Below, one piece after another: positions 10,428-18,371 of a stretch of 64,000 nucleotides of DNA. Both the position numbers and the translations under genes were made by a program. Within the stretch, counting starts at the first letter, position 1, and each line of letters begins with the position of its first letter. Below the pieces are notes generated by a model. That model did not search any database. It was not told the DNA's origin and was given only the letters and a program-made list of their open reading frames with translations. Origin of the DNA: Rothia mucilaginosa (GTDB lineage: Bacteria > Actinomycetota > Actinomycetes > Actinomycetales > Micrococcaceae); assembly GCF_019334805.1 (NCBI RefSeq), contig NZ_CP079822.1:1426001-1490000 (forward strand), in the 5' to 3' direction.

Positions 10428-10488
10428 GTATCTCTCTGTAGTTAAGAATTGCTCTAAACCTCTAAACAATGTCGATAAGCATAAATGA

Positions 10489-10533
10489 GCGGTGGCGTCT
10501 CGGACGGTTGTGTCCGAGGCGCCACCGCCTTTT
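10489..10533. terminator. Bidirectional terminator
   Basis: GCGGTGGCGTCTCGGA (10489-10504) pairs with TCCGAGGCGCCACCGC (10513-10528) and is followed by CTTTTT. It separates the AT-rich gene from the convergent DinB-like gene and may serve both. Confidence 0.88.
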
Positions 10534-10567
10534 TCGCACCTATTGTCAGGGGGGTAGCGCTCTGCCG

Positions 10568-11080
10568 TTAGCCCTGCGCCGCGAGAATACCCGCCACGTA
10601 CGCCGCCTGACCTACGTGCTGCGCCGCATCGTCAATCATGCTGACCAGGCGCACACCGCGAGTCACCGCCGGAGTCCACGAACGGTCAATAATCTCGCTC
10701 AAATCAGCCTCGCTCAGCGTCTGCGCGTAGTCGGCGAGCGCCTCGCCGGTTGCCACAAGGTACTCCACCAACAGGGCAGAATCTTCAACCACGATGGAGC
10801 GTGCCTGCTCGGCGGTGTGGCCATAACCCATGGTGTCGCCGAGCTCGCCCAGATTAAAACGTTCCCGGAACCCTCGAGTCTCCCAGACCTGCTGCTGACC
10901 GCTGAGGGCGGAGAGTTGCATGTCCATCTGTCGTCCGGCGTGCCAGAGGAGCCAGGCGATAGAGTTCGGGTGCCCGCCCGGATGTGCGTTCAACGCCTCC
11001 GCTGATAACCCCTTGACGGCTACGGCAGCTTCGATGCCGGGGCGGCTGGCGGCGTCACGCAGAATATCGTGGGTTTTCAT
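10568..11080 (-). CDS. DinB/mycothiol-transferase-like protein (DUF664)
   Basis: This 170-residue protein belongs to the four-helix DinB/YfiT superfamily. Metal-ligand histidines fit NSIAWLLWHAGRQMD and MIDDAAQHVGQAAYV. In actinobacteria such proteins are candidate mycothiol-dependent transferases, but the substrate is unknown. The start is ATG at complement 11078-11080, behind AGGAGGATTCC; the upstream in-frame extension lacks a ribosome site. It is divergent from the Rrf2 regulator gene, separated by 235 bp. Confidence 0.78.
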   Translation of the reverse strand: MKTHDILRDAASRPGIEAAVAVKGLSAEALNAHPGGHPNSIAWLLWHAGRQMDMQLSALSGQQQVWETRGFRERFNLGELGDTMGYGHTAEQARSIVVEDSALLVEYLVATGEALADYAQTLSEADLSEIIDRSWTPAVTRGVRLVSMIDDAAQHVGQAAYVAGILAAQG

Positions 11081-11228
11081 GGAATCCTCCTGATTGTGCT
11101 GGCTTCTCCTAGGTTGGCTTCTCATAGAGAGCGGGGTAGTTTCAGTCTACGCCCGCACGGGTTGAGGGGTGGCTGTAGGGGCGGCGAGAGTGGCTTTGTG
11201 TTGATGGCGCACCTCTCAGATATAAAAC

Positions 11229-11286
11229 TTGACGACGTAAGTTTCTGCTGTCATAGTTGTACTTGTACCCAATACGGATACAACTA
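11229..11286 (+). promoter_or_regulatory. Promoter and operator of the rrf2-like gene
   Basis: A -35 box TTGACG (11229-11234) and a -10 box CATAGT (11252-11257) are 17 bp apart. TAGTTGTA (11254-11261) and TACAACTA (11279-11286) form a perfect inverted repeat starting inside the -10 box, with inner GTAC/ATAC half-sites. A repressor bound here would block RNA polymerase, which fits autoregulation by the Rrf2 protein encoded 30 bp downstream. Confidence 0.65.
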
Positions 11287-11315
11287 AGATATGCGGCAAA
11301 CACCCAGGAGGGGAC

Positions 11316-11750
11316 ATGGACACCAAATTCTCGGTAGCACTACACGTCCTAACGATGATTAGCGAAAGCGAAAAAACGCTCAGCTCCGAAGACCTTGCGC
11401 GCAGCGTCGGCACCAACGCCAGCTACATCCGCAAAATCATCACCTTCCTCAAAAAGGCAGATATCCTCAGCTCCCAGCGCGGCAAACCCGGCTACCAGCT
11501 CACCCGCCCGGCAGAGAATATTAGCCTCCTCGACATTTACCTCGCCGTCCAGGAAACCCGCAGCATCAACCTCTTCCACACGCACCACAACGCGAACGAA
11601 GAATGCCCGGTCGGCGCCCACATCCTCCAGGCGGTCAACCCCATCTTCGAGGAAACTCAAACCAAGCTGGCTCAAGACCTCGCGCAGCGAAGCCTGCGCA
11701 ACGTCATCACGAACCTCTACACCGCGGCAGGAAAAACCCCTCCCGCATAA
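11316..11750 (+). CDS. Rrf2-family transcriptional regulator
   Basis: This 144-residue dimeric winged-helix repressor has the Rrf2 N-terminus (MDTKFSVALHVLTMI), a recognition helix near residues 33-46 (TNASYIRKIITFLK) and the wing GKPGYQLTRP. Only one Cys is present (Cys97, NEECPVG), so the three-Cys [2Fe-2S] site of IscR/NsrR is missing. It resembles YwnA-type members that sense thiol or electrophile stress; the signal is inferred. ATG at 11316 follows AGGAGGGGAC. The oxidoreductase and hydrolase genes follow on the same strand and are the likely targets. Confidence 0.87.
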   Translation: MDTKFSVALHVLTMISESEKTLSSEDLARSVGTNASYIRKIITFLKKADILSSQRGKPGYQLTRPAENISLLDIYLAVQETRSINLFHTHHNANEECPVGAHILQAVNPIFEETQTKLAQDLAQRSLRNVITNLYTAAGKTPPA

Positions 11751-11818
11751 CCGGCTCAAACACGGTTAAACCCGGCACCAGAACTTACCGAATAACACCA
11801 CACCCGAAAGGACACCTC

Positions 11819-12823
11819 ATGAAGGCAACACAGATCGTTTCTTACAACAAGAACAACATCGCCCTCACCGTCACCGACGTACCCGCACCCCGCCCCGGCG
11901 CACAGCAGGTACTCGTCAAGGTCAGCACCGCAGGCGTCAACCCCCTCGACAACATGATTTCCCGCGGTGAAGTCAAGCTCATCACCCCCTACGCACTGCC
12001 CCAAATCGCAGGCAACGAAATCGTCGGCCGCGTAGAAGCCCTCGGCGAAGGCGTCACCTCCTTCACCGTCGGCGAGCGCGTCTTTGCCCGCCTGCCGCTG
12101 AACAGCATCGGCGCTTTCGCAGAATACGTAGCCGTGGACGCGGACGCGCTGGCTCGCGTACCCGAATACCTCAGCGACGAGGAAGCGGCGGGTGTTCCCC
12201 TGACCGCCCTGACCGTCATGCAGGCATTCGACCTGATGGGTGCTCAGCCCGGCAAGACCATCTTCATCTCCGGCGGTACCGGCGGTGTGGGTGCTATGGC
12301 AATTCCCCTGGCAAAGGCAAAGGGTCTGACCGTCATCACGAACGGTAGCGCCTCCGGTAAGGAGCGCGTGCTGGGTCTTGGTGCTGACCGCTTCATCGAC
12401 TATAAGACCGAAAACTACGCTGAAACCCTCAGCGGTATCGACTACGTGCTCGACACCCTCGGCGGCGACGAAACTGAAAAGCAGATGAGCATCATGGCGC
12501 CCGGCGGTCAGCTCGTCTCCCTGCGAGGCATGCCCAACAAGGCATTCGCACAGCGCATGGGCATGCCCCTCTGGAAGCAGCTGCTCTTTGGCGCGGCAGG
12601 TCGCACCATGGACCGCAAGGCGCAGAAGTACGGCGTGACCTACCACTTCATCTTCGTTGAATCCAACGGCGCGCAGCTGCAGCAGGTCGCTGACATCTTT
12701 GCTGAGCGTCAGATTAAGCCCTCCATCGATACTGTCTTCCCCTTCGAAGACGTCAACGCAGCCCTGGACAAGGTAGCTAACGGCCGCTCCAACGGCAAGA
12801 CCGTCATCTCCTTTACCGCATAA
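11819..12823 (+). CDS. NADP-dependent quinone-oxidoreductase-like enzyme (MDR family)
   Basis: This 334-residue zinc-free medium-chain dehydrogenase/reductase has a GroES-like N-terminal domain (LVKVSTAGVNPLDNMI) and a Rossmann fold with FISGGTGGVGAMA at about residues 150-162. The zinc-ligand cysteines of alcohol dehydrogenases are absent. Members reduce quinones, enones or reactive aldehydes with NADPH. ATG at 11819 (GAAAGGACACCTC upstream) was chosen over the longer open frame. It lies 69 bp after the Rrf2 gene and 27 bp before the hydrolase gene, so it is probably in one operon. Confidence 0.87.
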   Translation: MKATQIVSYNKNNIALTVTDVPAPRPGAQQVLVKVSTAGVNPLDNMISRGEVKLITPYALPQIAGNEIVGRVEALGEGVTSFTVGERVFARLPLNSIGAFAEYVAVDADALARVPEYLSDEEAAGVPLTALTVMQAFDLMGAQPGKTIFISGGTGGVGAMAIPLAKAKGLTVITNGSASGKERVLGLGADRFIDYKTENYAETLSGIDYVLDTLGGDETEKQMSIMAPGGQLVSLRGMPNKAFAQRMGMPLWKQLLFGAAGRTMDRKAQKYGVTYHFIFVESNGAQLQQVADIFAERQIKPSIDTVFPFEDVNAALDKVANGRSNGKTVISFTA

Positions 12824-12850
12824 GCGCCTCACTCAACGAAAAGAACAACC

Positions 12851-13684
12851 GTGTCTTACCTCGAAACCCCCACCCGCTACATCACCGTTAACAACCAGAA
12901 GATTGCCTACCGAGAACTCGGCGAAGGCAACTCAGACATTCCGCTGGTCATGCTCGTGCACCTCGCCGCCACTATGGACGACTGGGACCCCAAGCTGCTT
13001 GACCTGCTCGCTGAGCGCCAGCACGTAATCGTGATGGACCTACCCGGCGTGGGTTCCAGCGAAGGCTCTGTTGCAACCACCATCCCCGGTATGGCTCACC
13101 AGGCAGCAGAAATTATTCCGGCCCTCGGCTACCAGAAGGTCAACCTGCTGGGCCTGTCCATGGGCGGCATGATCGCTCAGGAAGTTGTACGCGCCTACCC
13201 GACCCTCATCAACCGCCTGGTTCTGGTCGGTACCGGCCCGCGCGGTGGTGCTGGAATCGATGCCGTCACCGGAACCACCTTCGGCTACATGGCGCGTGCA
13301 GCCCGCGAGAAGATTAGCCCCAAGCGCTACATCTTCTACACCCACGACGCACAGGGCGGCATTGAGGCGCAGCGCGTGCTGGACCGTATGGGTGCCCGCA
13401 CCGAGGCGCACCGCGGTGCCCCGATGAAAGTTGTCGGCTTCCTGCGTCAGCTGGTGGCTATCCGCCGCTGGGGCAAGCAGCCGCAGGACGATATGGCATA
13501 CATTGCCCAGCCCACCCTCATCGTCAACGGTGAAACTGACATGATGGTGCCCAGCGTCAACTCCTACGATATGCACCGCAAGGTTGCCCAGAGTGAGCTG
13601 AAGATGTACCGCCGTTCCGGTCACGGTGCTCTCTTCCAGTACGCAGATGAGTTCGCTGAGGACCTGCTGAAGTTCCTGAGCTAG
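12851..13684 (+). CDS. Alpha/beta hydrolase
   Basis: This is a 277-residue hydrolase. The nucleophile elbow GLSMGG gives Ser103, the acid is probably Asp in VNGETDMMVP, and the base is His in RRSGHGALFQY near the C-terminus. The oxyanion region is VHLAATMDDWD. The fold is close to haloperoxidase-like/BioH-like esterases; the substrate cannot be told. GTG at 12851 has a weak AAAAGAA ribosome site and follows the oxidoreductase by 27 bp. It is the last gene before a terminator. Confidence 0.87.
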   Translation: MSYLETPTRYITVNNQKIAYRELGEGNSDIPLVMLVHLAATMDDWDPKLLDLLAERQHVIVMDLPGVGSSEGSVATTIPGMAHQAAEIIPALGYQKVNLLGLSMGGMIAQEVVRAYPTLINRLVLVGTGPRGGAGIDAVTGTTFGYMARAAREKISPKRYIFYTHDAQGGIEAQRVLDRMGARTEAHRGAPMKVVGFLRQLVAIRRWGKQPQDDMAYIAQPTLIVNGETDMMVPSVNSYDMHRKVAQSELKMYRRSGHGALFQYADEFAEDLLKFLS

Positions 13685-13698
13685 CCCTCCCTATATGA

Positions 13699-13749
13699 AG
13701 CCCCTACCGTCCTGTGCAGTGTGTTCTGTGCAGTGCGGTGGGGGCTTTG
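13699..13749 (+). terminator. Terminator after the hydrolase gene
   Basis: AGCCCCTACCG pairs with CGGTGGGGGCT, with an internal CTGTGCAG direct repeat in the loop, then TTTG. Confidence 0.7.
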
Positions 13750-13878
13750 CTCATGCCTTAGCGGTGGTTGGGGCATGAATTGGGGTGGGGAGAAAAATGT
13801 GGCGCACAGGAATAATGCTCATTTCTTTGCGTTGAATTCTGTGAAGACATCATCATCTAAATTTCACAGGAGAATAGT

Positions 13879-15288
13879 ATGACCACCCCCGCTCAGCTGC
13901 ACTTTGACATGGTCGTCATCGGCTTCGGCAAGGGCGGCAAGACCCTCGCCGGCGCATACGCCAAGACCGGCAAGAACGTTGCCCTCATCGAACAGTCCAC
14001 CGGCATGTACGGTGGCACCTGCATTAACATCGGTTGCGTACCCACCAAGGCGCTCGTACACCGCGCCGACGAGTTCCGTGCCAGCGGTGAGCGCAGCCTT
14101 GACGAAGCAAACGTCGCCTACGAATCCGCCGTGGTCTTCCGTGACAAGCTGACCGGCATGATGCGCGCCAAGAACCGCGAGATCCTGCTGTCCAACGAGA
14201 CCGCCAAGCTCATTGACGGTCACGCACGTTTCATCTCCGACACCGAGGTTGAGGTCACCGCGGGCGAAGACGTCCTGCGCGTTACCGCCGACTACTTCAT
14301 CGTCAACACCGGTGCCGTGTCGGTGATCCCGCCGATTGAGGGTATCCGCGAATCTGAGCGTGTGCTCACCTCCACCGAGCTGCAGAAGCTCACCCCGCGC
14401 CCCAAGCGCCTGGGCATTATCGGTGGCGGCCCCATCGGTGTTGAGTTTGCCGGTATTTTCTCCTCCTACGGCACTGAGGTGACCATTCTTGACGGTGCCC
14501 CCGCCCTCTTCGGCCGCTATGACGAGGACGTTGCCCAGGTTGCCCGCGAGATTATCGCAGACCAGGACATTACCGCTCATGCCGGCGTGCGCGTGCAGTC
14601 CTTCAAGGACGGCGCTGACTCGGTGACCGTGACCTACCTCGACTCCGAGGGCGCTACTCGGCAGCTGGAGGTGGACTACGTGATGGTTGCGACCGGCCGC
14701 AAGCCCGCCACCGAGGGTCTGGGCCTGGAGAACACCAGCATCGAAACCAACGACCGCGGTGCAATTGTCGTGGATGAGCACCTGCGCAGCACCGTGCCGA
14801 ACATTTTCGCGCTCGGTGACGTGAACGGCGGCCCGCAGTTCACCTACATCTCCATGGATGACTACCGCGTGGTGCTCTCCCAGCTGGTTGGTGACGGTTC
14901 CCGCTCCACTAAGGACCGCAAGGCTGTGGCTTCGACTATTTACATGAACCCGCCGCTGTCCTCCGTGGGCCTGACTGAGCGTGAGGCAATCGAGGCTGGC
15001 CACAAGGTGAAGGTCGCTTCGAAGCCGGTTGCCGCGGTTGCCGCGATGCCGCGTGCGAAGACCCAGGAGAACCCGCGCGGCATCATGAAGTTCGTGATTG
15101 ACGCGCAGACCGACCAGATTCTGGGCGCCCAGCTGCTGGTCATCGAGTCCATGGAGGTTATTAACCTGGTGGCTCTGGCGATGCGCCACGGCATTACCGC
15201 TTCGCAGCTGCGCGATGAGATTTACACTCACCCCTCGATCACTGAGGGTCTGAATGAGGTTCTTGCCGTCGCGGCGCCCGTGAACTAG
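13879..15288 (+). CDS. FAD-dependent disulfide reductase, RclA/hypothiocyanite-reductase type
   Basis: This 469-residue enzyme has an FAD site (MVVIGFGKGGKTLAGAYA), the redox pair Cys48/Cys53 in GGTCINIGCVPTKALVH, an NAD(P)H site (RLGIIGGGPIGVEFAGI), a second FAD motif (IFALGDVNGG) and a dimer domain ending HPSITEGLNEV. The GGTCINIGCVPTK form and lack of a lipoamide-dehydrogenase-type context resemble RclA and the bacterial hypothiocyanous-acid reductases (Har/MerA-like). In the mouth, lactoperoxidase makes hypothiocyanite, so this role is plausible but inferred. ATG at 13879 follows CAGGAGAATAGT. Confidence 0.82.
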   Translation: MTTPAQLHFDMVVIGFGKGGKTLAGAYAKTGKNVALIEQSTGMYGGTCINIGCVPTKALVHRADEFRASGERSLDEANVAYESAVVFRDKLTGMMRAKNREILLSNETAKLIDGHARFISDTEVEVTAGEDVLRVTADYFIVNTGAVSVIPPIEGIRESERVLTSTELQKLTPRPKRLGIIGGGPIGVEFAGIFSSYGTEVTILDGAPALFGRYDEDVAQVAREIIADQDITAHAGVRVQSFKDGADSVTVTYLDSEGATRQLEVDYVMVATGRKPATEGLGLENTSIETNDRGAIVVDEHLRSTVPNIFALGDVNGGPQFTYISMDDYRVVLSQLVGDGSRSTKDRKAVASTIYMNPPLSSVGLTEREAIEAGHKVKVASKPVAAVAAMPRAKTQENPRGIMKFVIDAQTDQILGAQLLVIESMEVINLVALAMRHGITASQLRDEIYTHPSITEGLNEVLAVAAPVN

Positions 15289-15298
15289 TTGAACTAGA
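15281..15298. repeat. 9-bp tandem repeat across the stop codon
   Basis: TGAACTAGT and TGAACTAGA are adjacent, and the first unit contains the TAG stop of the flavoenzyme gene. Confidence 0.7.
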
Positions 15299-15344
15299 AT
15301 CGCGTCTGGATTCGTGGTTCGTATAGCGTTTCTGCTTGTCTGAG

Positions 15345-15406
15345 TGCTTCCCTGCCCGTTCCGCCCGTTGCGCTGTCAACGGGGGTGCGGGTGGGGAAGC
15401 ATTTTT
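15345..15406 (+). terminator. Branched terminator after the flavoenzyme gene
   Basis: The outer arms TGCTTCCCTGCCCG and CGGGTGGGGAAGCA enclose an inner hairpin (CCCGTTG/CAACGGG) and are followed by TTTTTATT. Confidence 0.82.
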
Positions 15407-15427
15407 ATTAAAGTTCAGATGTACCTT

Positions 15428-15446
15428 GTAGCTAAGCATGCCCTAA
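15428..15446. promoter_or_regulatory. Candidate DtxR/IdeR box upstream of the DHB genes
   Basis: GTAGCTAAGCATGCCCTAA matches 13 of 19 positions of the DtxR consensus TTAGGTTAGCCTAACCTAA by eye. A -10-like TAAGAT (15444-15449) overlaps its end. It lies ~145 bp before the isochorismatase start. Iron repression of siderophore genes is the normal pattern, and a true DtxR-type regulator is encoded at 25582. Confidence 0.5.
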
Positions 15447-15589
15447 GATGGTTATGAGATAAGCGCAAGCTCACTGTGTGGGTGGTTGGTGCGAGGGGGC
15501 TCGGAGGAGAGTACCCACTCGCCGCTATGCCCGCCACGGTGCACCGCCTGCGCCGCGCATACAACCCATAGGCACAAACCGGGAGAATC

Positions 15590-16282
15590 ATGGCACTGCC
15601 CAAAATCAAGCCCTACACCTACGTTGACCGTGAACACAGCAATCGCGTGAGCTGGCCTGTGGACCCCTCCCGAGCTGTACTGCTTGTGCACGACATGCAG
15701 GTGCACTTCGTTCAGGCTTTCGAAGGCGCTGACCTGGGGGAGGGTAACGCCAACCCGGACGCCCAGATTAATGTCGCTATTCGGAACCTGCGCCGCCTCA
15801 TTGACGCCGCCCACGCCGCCGGTATTCCCGTCTACTACACCGCGCAGCCGCCGCGCCAGAACCCCGAAGACCGCCGCCTGCTCATCGACTTCTGGGGCGA
15901 CGGCCTGCAGAATGACGAATCCGCCCGCGTGCTCGACGCACTTGCACCCACCGACCGCGACACCGTGCTGACCAAGTGGCGCTACTCCGCGTTCGTGCGC
16001 AGCCCCTTCGAGGACCTGCTCAAGGAATCCGGCCGCGACCAGCTCATTATCGGCGGCGTGTACGCGCACATTGGTTGCCTGACCACCGCCCTGGAGGCGT
16101 TCATGCGTGACATTCAGCCGTTTATGGTTGCCGATGCGCTCGCCGACTTCTCGGAGGAGGAGCACCGCCTGGCGTGCGAGTACGCTTCGGGTCGTTGCGC
16201 CCGCGTGCTGAACACCGCCGATGTGCTCGCCGACCTGCAGACCGCTGAGAGTGCTGAGACCGCTGAGGAGGCGCGCGCATGA
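15590..16282 (+). CDS. Isochorismatase (EntB/DhbB N-domain type, no carrier domain)
   Basis: The enzyme hydrolyses isochorismate to 2,3-dihydro-2,3-dihydroxybenzoate and pyruvate. Motifs are [10 protein letters not shown] (catalytic Asp), LTKWRYSAF (Lys) and [17 protein letters not shown], where Gly replaces the nucleophilic Cys of related amidases, as in EntB and PhzD. At 230 residues it ends with an Ala/Glu tail and lacks the C-terminal aryl-carrier domain of full EntB. ATG at 15590 has CGGGAGAATC upstream. Its stop overlaps the next start by 4 bp. Confidence 0.92.
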   Translation: MALPKIKPYTYVDREHSNRVSWPVDPSRAVLLVHDMQVHFVQAFEGADLGEGNANPDAQINVAIRNLRRLIDAAHAAGIPVYYTAQPPRQNPEDRRLLIDFWGDGLQNDESARVLDALAPTDRDTVLTKWRYSAFVRSPFEDLLKESGRDQLIIGGVYAHIGCLTTALEAFMRDIQPFMVADALADFSEEEHRLACEYASGRCARVLNTADVLADLQTAESAETAEEARA

Positions 16283-17046
16283 GCTGGGTGATTGTGACCG
16301 GCGCGAATGGCGGTATTGGTGAGGCAACCGTCCACCAGCTCATTAAGAACGGTTATTCGGTATTTGCTGCTGACCTTGCGGAGCAGCCCATTGCCTCCTT
16401 CGGTACCTACGGGGACGCTATCTTCCGCTACCGCGCCGTAGACGTCACGAGTGAAGAGTCCGTCACCGCCCTCGCCAATGCTGTGGCGGCGCTCGAGGAA
16501 CCCATCACCGGCGCGGTGCTCGCCGCGGGCATCGCCCACAGCCAGCCGCTCCTGGAAACCAGCTTCGACACCTGGAAGCGCCTGCACGCGGTCAACTCCG
16601 ACGGCGTGTTCCTGTGCCTGCGCGAATTCGCGCGCATCATGATTGACCAGCAGGAAACCGACCCGACTAACAGCCGCTCCCTGGTGACGGTCGCCTCCAA
16701 CGCGGCGCGTGTGCCCCGCGCGGAGTTCGGTGCCTACGGTGCGTCGAAGGCGTCGGCGGCGCGTGTGAGTTCCAGCTTCGGTCTGCAGCTTGCCGCGCAC
16801 GGTATTCGCGTGAACTCGGTCTGCCCCGGCACCACCCGAACCCCCATGGTGACTGACGCCTGGGAGGGCGAGGACCGCTCCGCCCTGCCGGTTGCCGGCA
16901 ACCCGGAGACCTTCCGCCTGGGCATTCCGCTACGCCGTATTGCCGATCCGGCGGATATTGCCTCGGTGAATGCTTTCCTCATTTCTGAGGCGGCACGCCA
17001 CATCACCATGCAGGAGATTGTCGCTGACGGCGGTGCGACCCTCTAA
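16279..17046 (+). CDS. 2,3-dihydro-2,3-dihydroxybenzoate dehydrogenase (EntA/DhbA)
   Basis: This 255-residue short-chain dehydrogenase oxidises the isochorismatase product to 2,3-dihydroxybenzoate with NAD+. Motifs are IVTGANGGIGEATVHQL (cofactor), AAGIAHSQPLLE, the catalytic Ser in VASNAARVPR and YGASKASAARVSSS (Tyr and Lys). The ATGA overlap with the isochorismatase gene shows translational coupling. The SDR family is broad; the assignment depends on the neighbours on both sides. Confidence 0.9.
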   Translation: MSWVIVTGANGGIGEATVHQLIKNGYSVFAADLAEQPIASFGTYGDAIFRYRAVDVTSEESVTALANAVAALEEPITGAVLAAGIAHSQPLLETSFDTWKRLHAVNSDGVFLCLREFARIMIDQQETDPTNSRSLVTVASNAARVPRAEFGAYGASKASAARVSSSFGLQLAAHGIRVNSVCPGTTRTPMVTDAWEGEDRSALPVAGNPETFRLGIPLRRIADPADIASVNAFLISEAARHITMQEIVADGGATL

Positions 17047-17134
17047 CGGCACTGATGTGACTGCAATATACCCGCGCCCGCAATGTACTCTAGGTATTTC
17101 CGGCGCGAACCCACACACCACTGATAGAAGTACG

Positions 17135-18238
17135 ATGACGAACCTTCCCGACTTTATCTTTGCCACCGGCACCCGCGTTCTGCGCGCATCCGGTGCGATG
17201 ACCCCTGTCACCTTCGATAATGCCCTGGACGAGGCGAAACGTGCCGGTAGCGCCGTCGTGGGTCTGATTCCTTTTGACCCTGATATGCCCGCTTACCTCT
17301 TCGTGCCCGAACGCCTGGAGGAGCAGCAGGTGCCGGTCCCCGAGCAGACCGTGGCGCTTGCCGAGCCGGTGTCGGTCACCGGCCGGCAGAACGACCGGTT
17401 CCGTGCCGCCGTTGCGACCGCCGTGGAGCGTATGAAGGCGGGCGAGCTGAGCAAAATTGTGCTCTCGCGCGTGCTCACCGCCCGCTACGCCCCCGGCGCC
17501 CTGGACCTGGAGGCGCTGTACAACAATCTGCGCGCCCAGCAGCGTTCCGCCTTCAACTTTGCGGTGCGACTGCCCGACGGCGAGCGCGGCATGAGCGGAA
17601 GCTACCTGATGGGTGCCTCCCCGGAGCTGGTGTTCCGCGCCGAGGGCCGCGCCTTCAAGACCCACCCGCTTGCCGGTAGCGCCCCGCGTATTGCCGAGCC
17701 CGGTAGCGCCGAGGACGAGGCGATTCGTGACCGCCTGTTCGCCTCGCCGAAGGACCGCCACGAGCACGCCTACGTCATCAACGATATTGCCGAGCGCCTG
17801 GCACCCATTGCCGAGGAGCTGAACGTGCCGCAGGTGCCCTCGCTGCTGCAGACCCCGCAGCTGTGGCACCTGGCGACCCCCATCGACGGCGTGCTGAAGG
17901 AGGGGCTGACCTGCCTGGACGGTGCCCGCGCGATTCACCCGACCCCCGCGATTTGCGGTGCCCCCACTGAGAAGGCGCTGGAGCTGATTCGCCAGCTGGA
18001 GTCTTTTGAGCGCCGCTACTTTGGCGGCCTGGTCGGCTACATGGATGCCGAGGGTAACGGCGAGTGGGCGCTGGTGCTACGCTGTGCCCAGGTCAGCCCG
18101 GACGAGGCGGTGCTGTACGCGGGTGCGGGTATTGTGGCTGAGTCCGACCCGGAGCTGGAGCACACGGAGACCGGCACGAAGCTCGGTAGCTTTGGCCGCG
18201 CCCTGGGCGTGGATACCCTGGGCGAAGATACCCCTTAG
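17135..18238 (+). CDS. Isochorismate synthase (EntC/DhbC)
   Basis: The enzyme converts chorismate to isochorismate, the first step toward 2,3-dihydroxybenzoate (or menaquinone for MenF). The 367-residue protein has the chorismate-binding domain: LSKIVLSRVL, GSYLMGASPELVFR, KTHPLAGSAPR, KDRHEHAYVINDIAERL and TPAICGAPTEKALELI. ATG at 17135 (weak GATAGAAG upstream) was chosen over the open frame that overlaps the previous gene. It is last of three genes in pathway order reversed, 88 bp after the dehydrogenase. Confidence 0.92.
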   Translation: MTNLPDFIFATGTRVLRASGAMTPVTFDNALDEAKRAGSAVVGLIPFDPDMPAYLFVPERLEEQQVPVPEQTVALAEPVSVTGRQNDRFRAAVATAVERMKAGELSKIVLSRVLTARYAPGALDLEALYNNLRAQQRSAFNFAVRLPDGERGMSGSYLMGASPELVFRAEGRAFKTHPLAGSAPRIAEPGSAEDEAIRDRLFASPKDRHEHAYVINDIAERLAPIAEELNVPQVPSLLQTPQLWHLATPIDGVLKEGLTCLDGARAIHPTPAICGAPTEKALELIRQLESFERRYFGGLVGYMDAEGNGEWALVLRCAQVSPDEAVLYAGAGIVAESDPELEHTETGTKLGSFGRALGVDTLGEDTP

Positions 18239-18266
18239 GTTCTGCCACGAACGCCTTGACGAGGCA

Positions 18267-18305
18267 GAATACGACGACTGAATACGATGACTGAATAAAA
18301 CGACG
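18267..18305. repeat. Tandem repeat, 3 x 13 bp
   Basis: GAATACGACGACT, GAATACGATGACT and GAATAAAACGACG follow each other, 28 bp after the isochorismate synthase stop. The last unit runs into the left arm of the terminator. Confidence 0.8.
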
Positions 18306-18341
18306 GAACGCGCTCGCTGGCATGGCGGGCGCGTTCTGTCG
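18301..18341. terminator. Bidirectional terminator between DHB genes and PPTase gene
   Basis: CGACGGAACGCGCTCGC pairs with GCGGGCGCGTTCTGTCG (two wobble or mismatch positions), loop TGGCATG. It lies between convergent genes. Confidence 0.72.
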
Positions 18342-18371
18342 TTGTATGAGTTGGTAGGGGATTGAGCGCGA

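Larger units (their letters stand above)
15289..15589. other. Intergenic region before the siderophore genes
   Basis: This 301-bp gap holds the tandem repeat above, a terminator (15345-15406) and a candidate DtxR box (15428-15446). No ORF was believed here. Confidence 0.6.
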
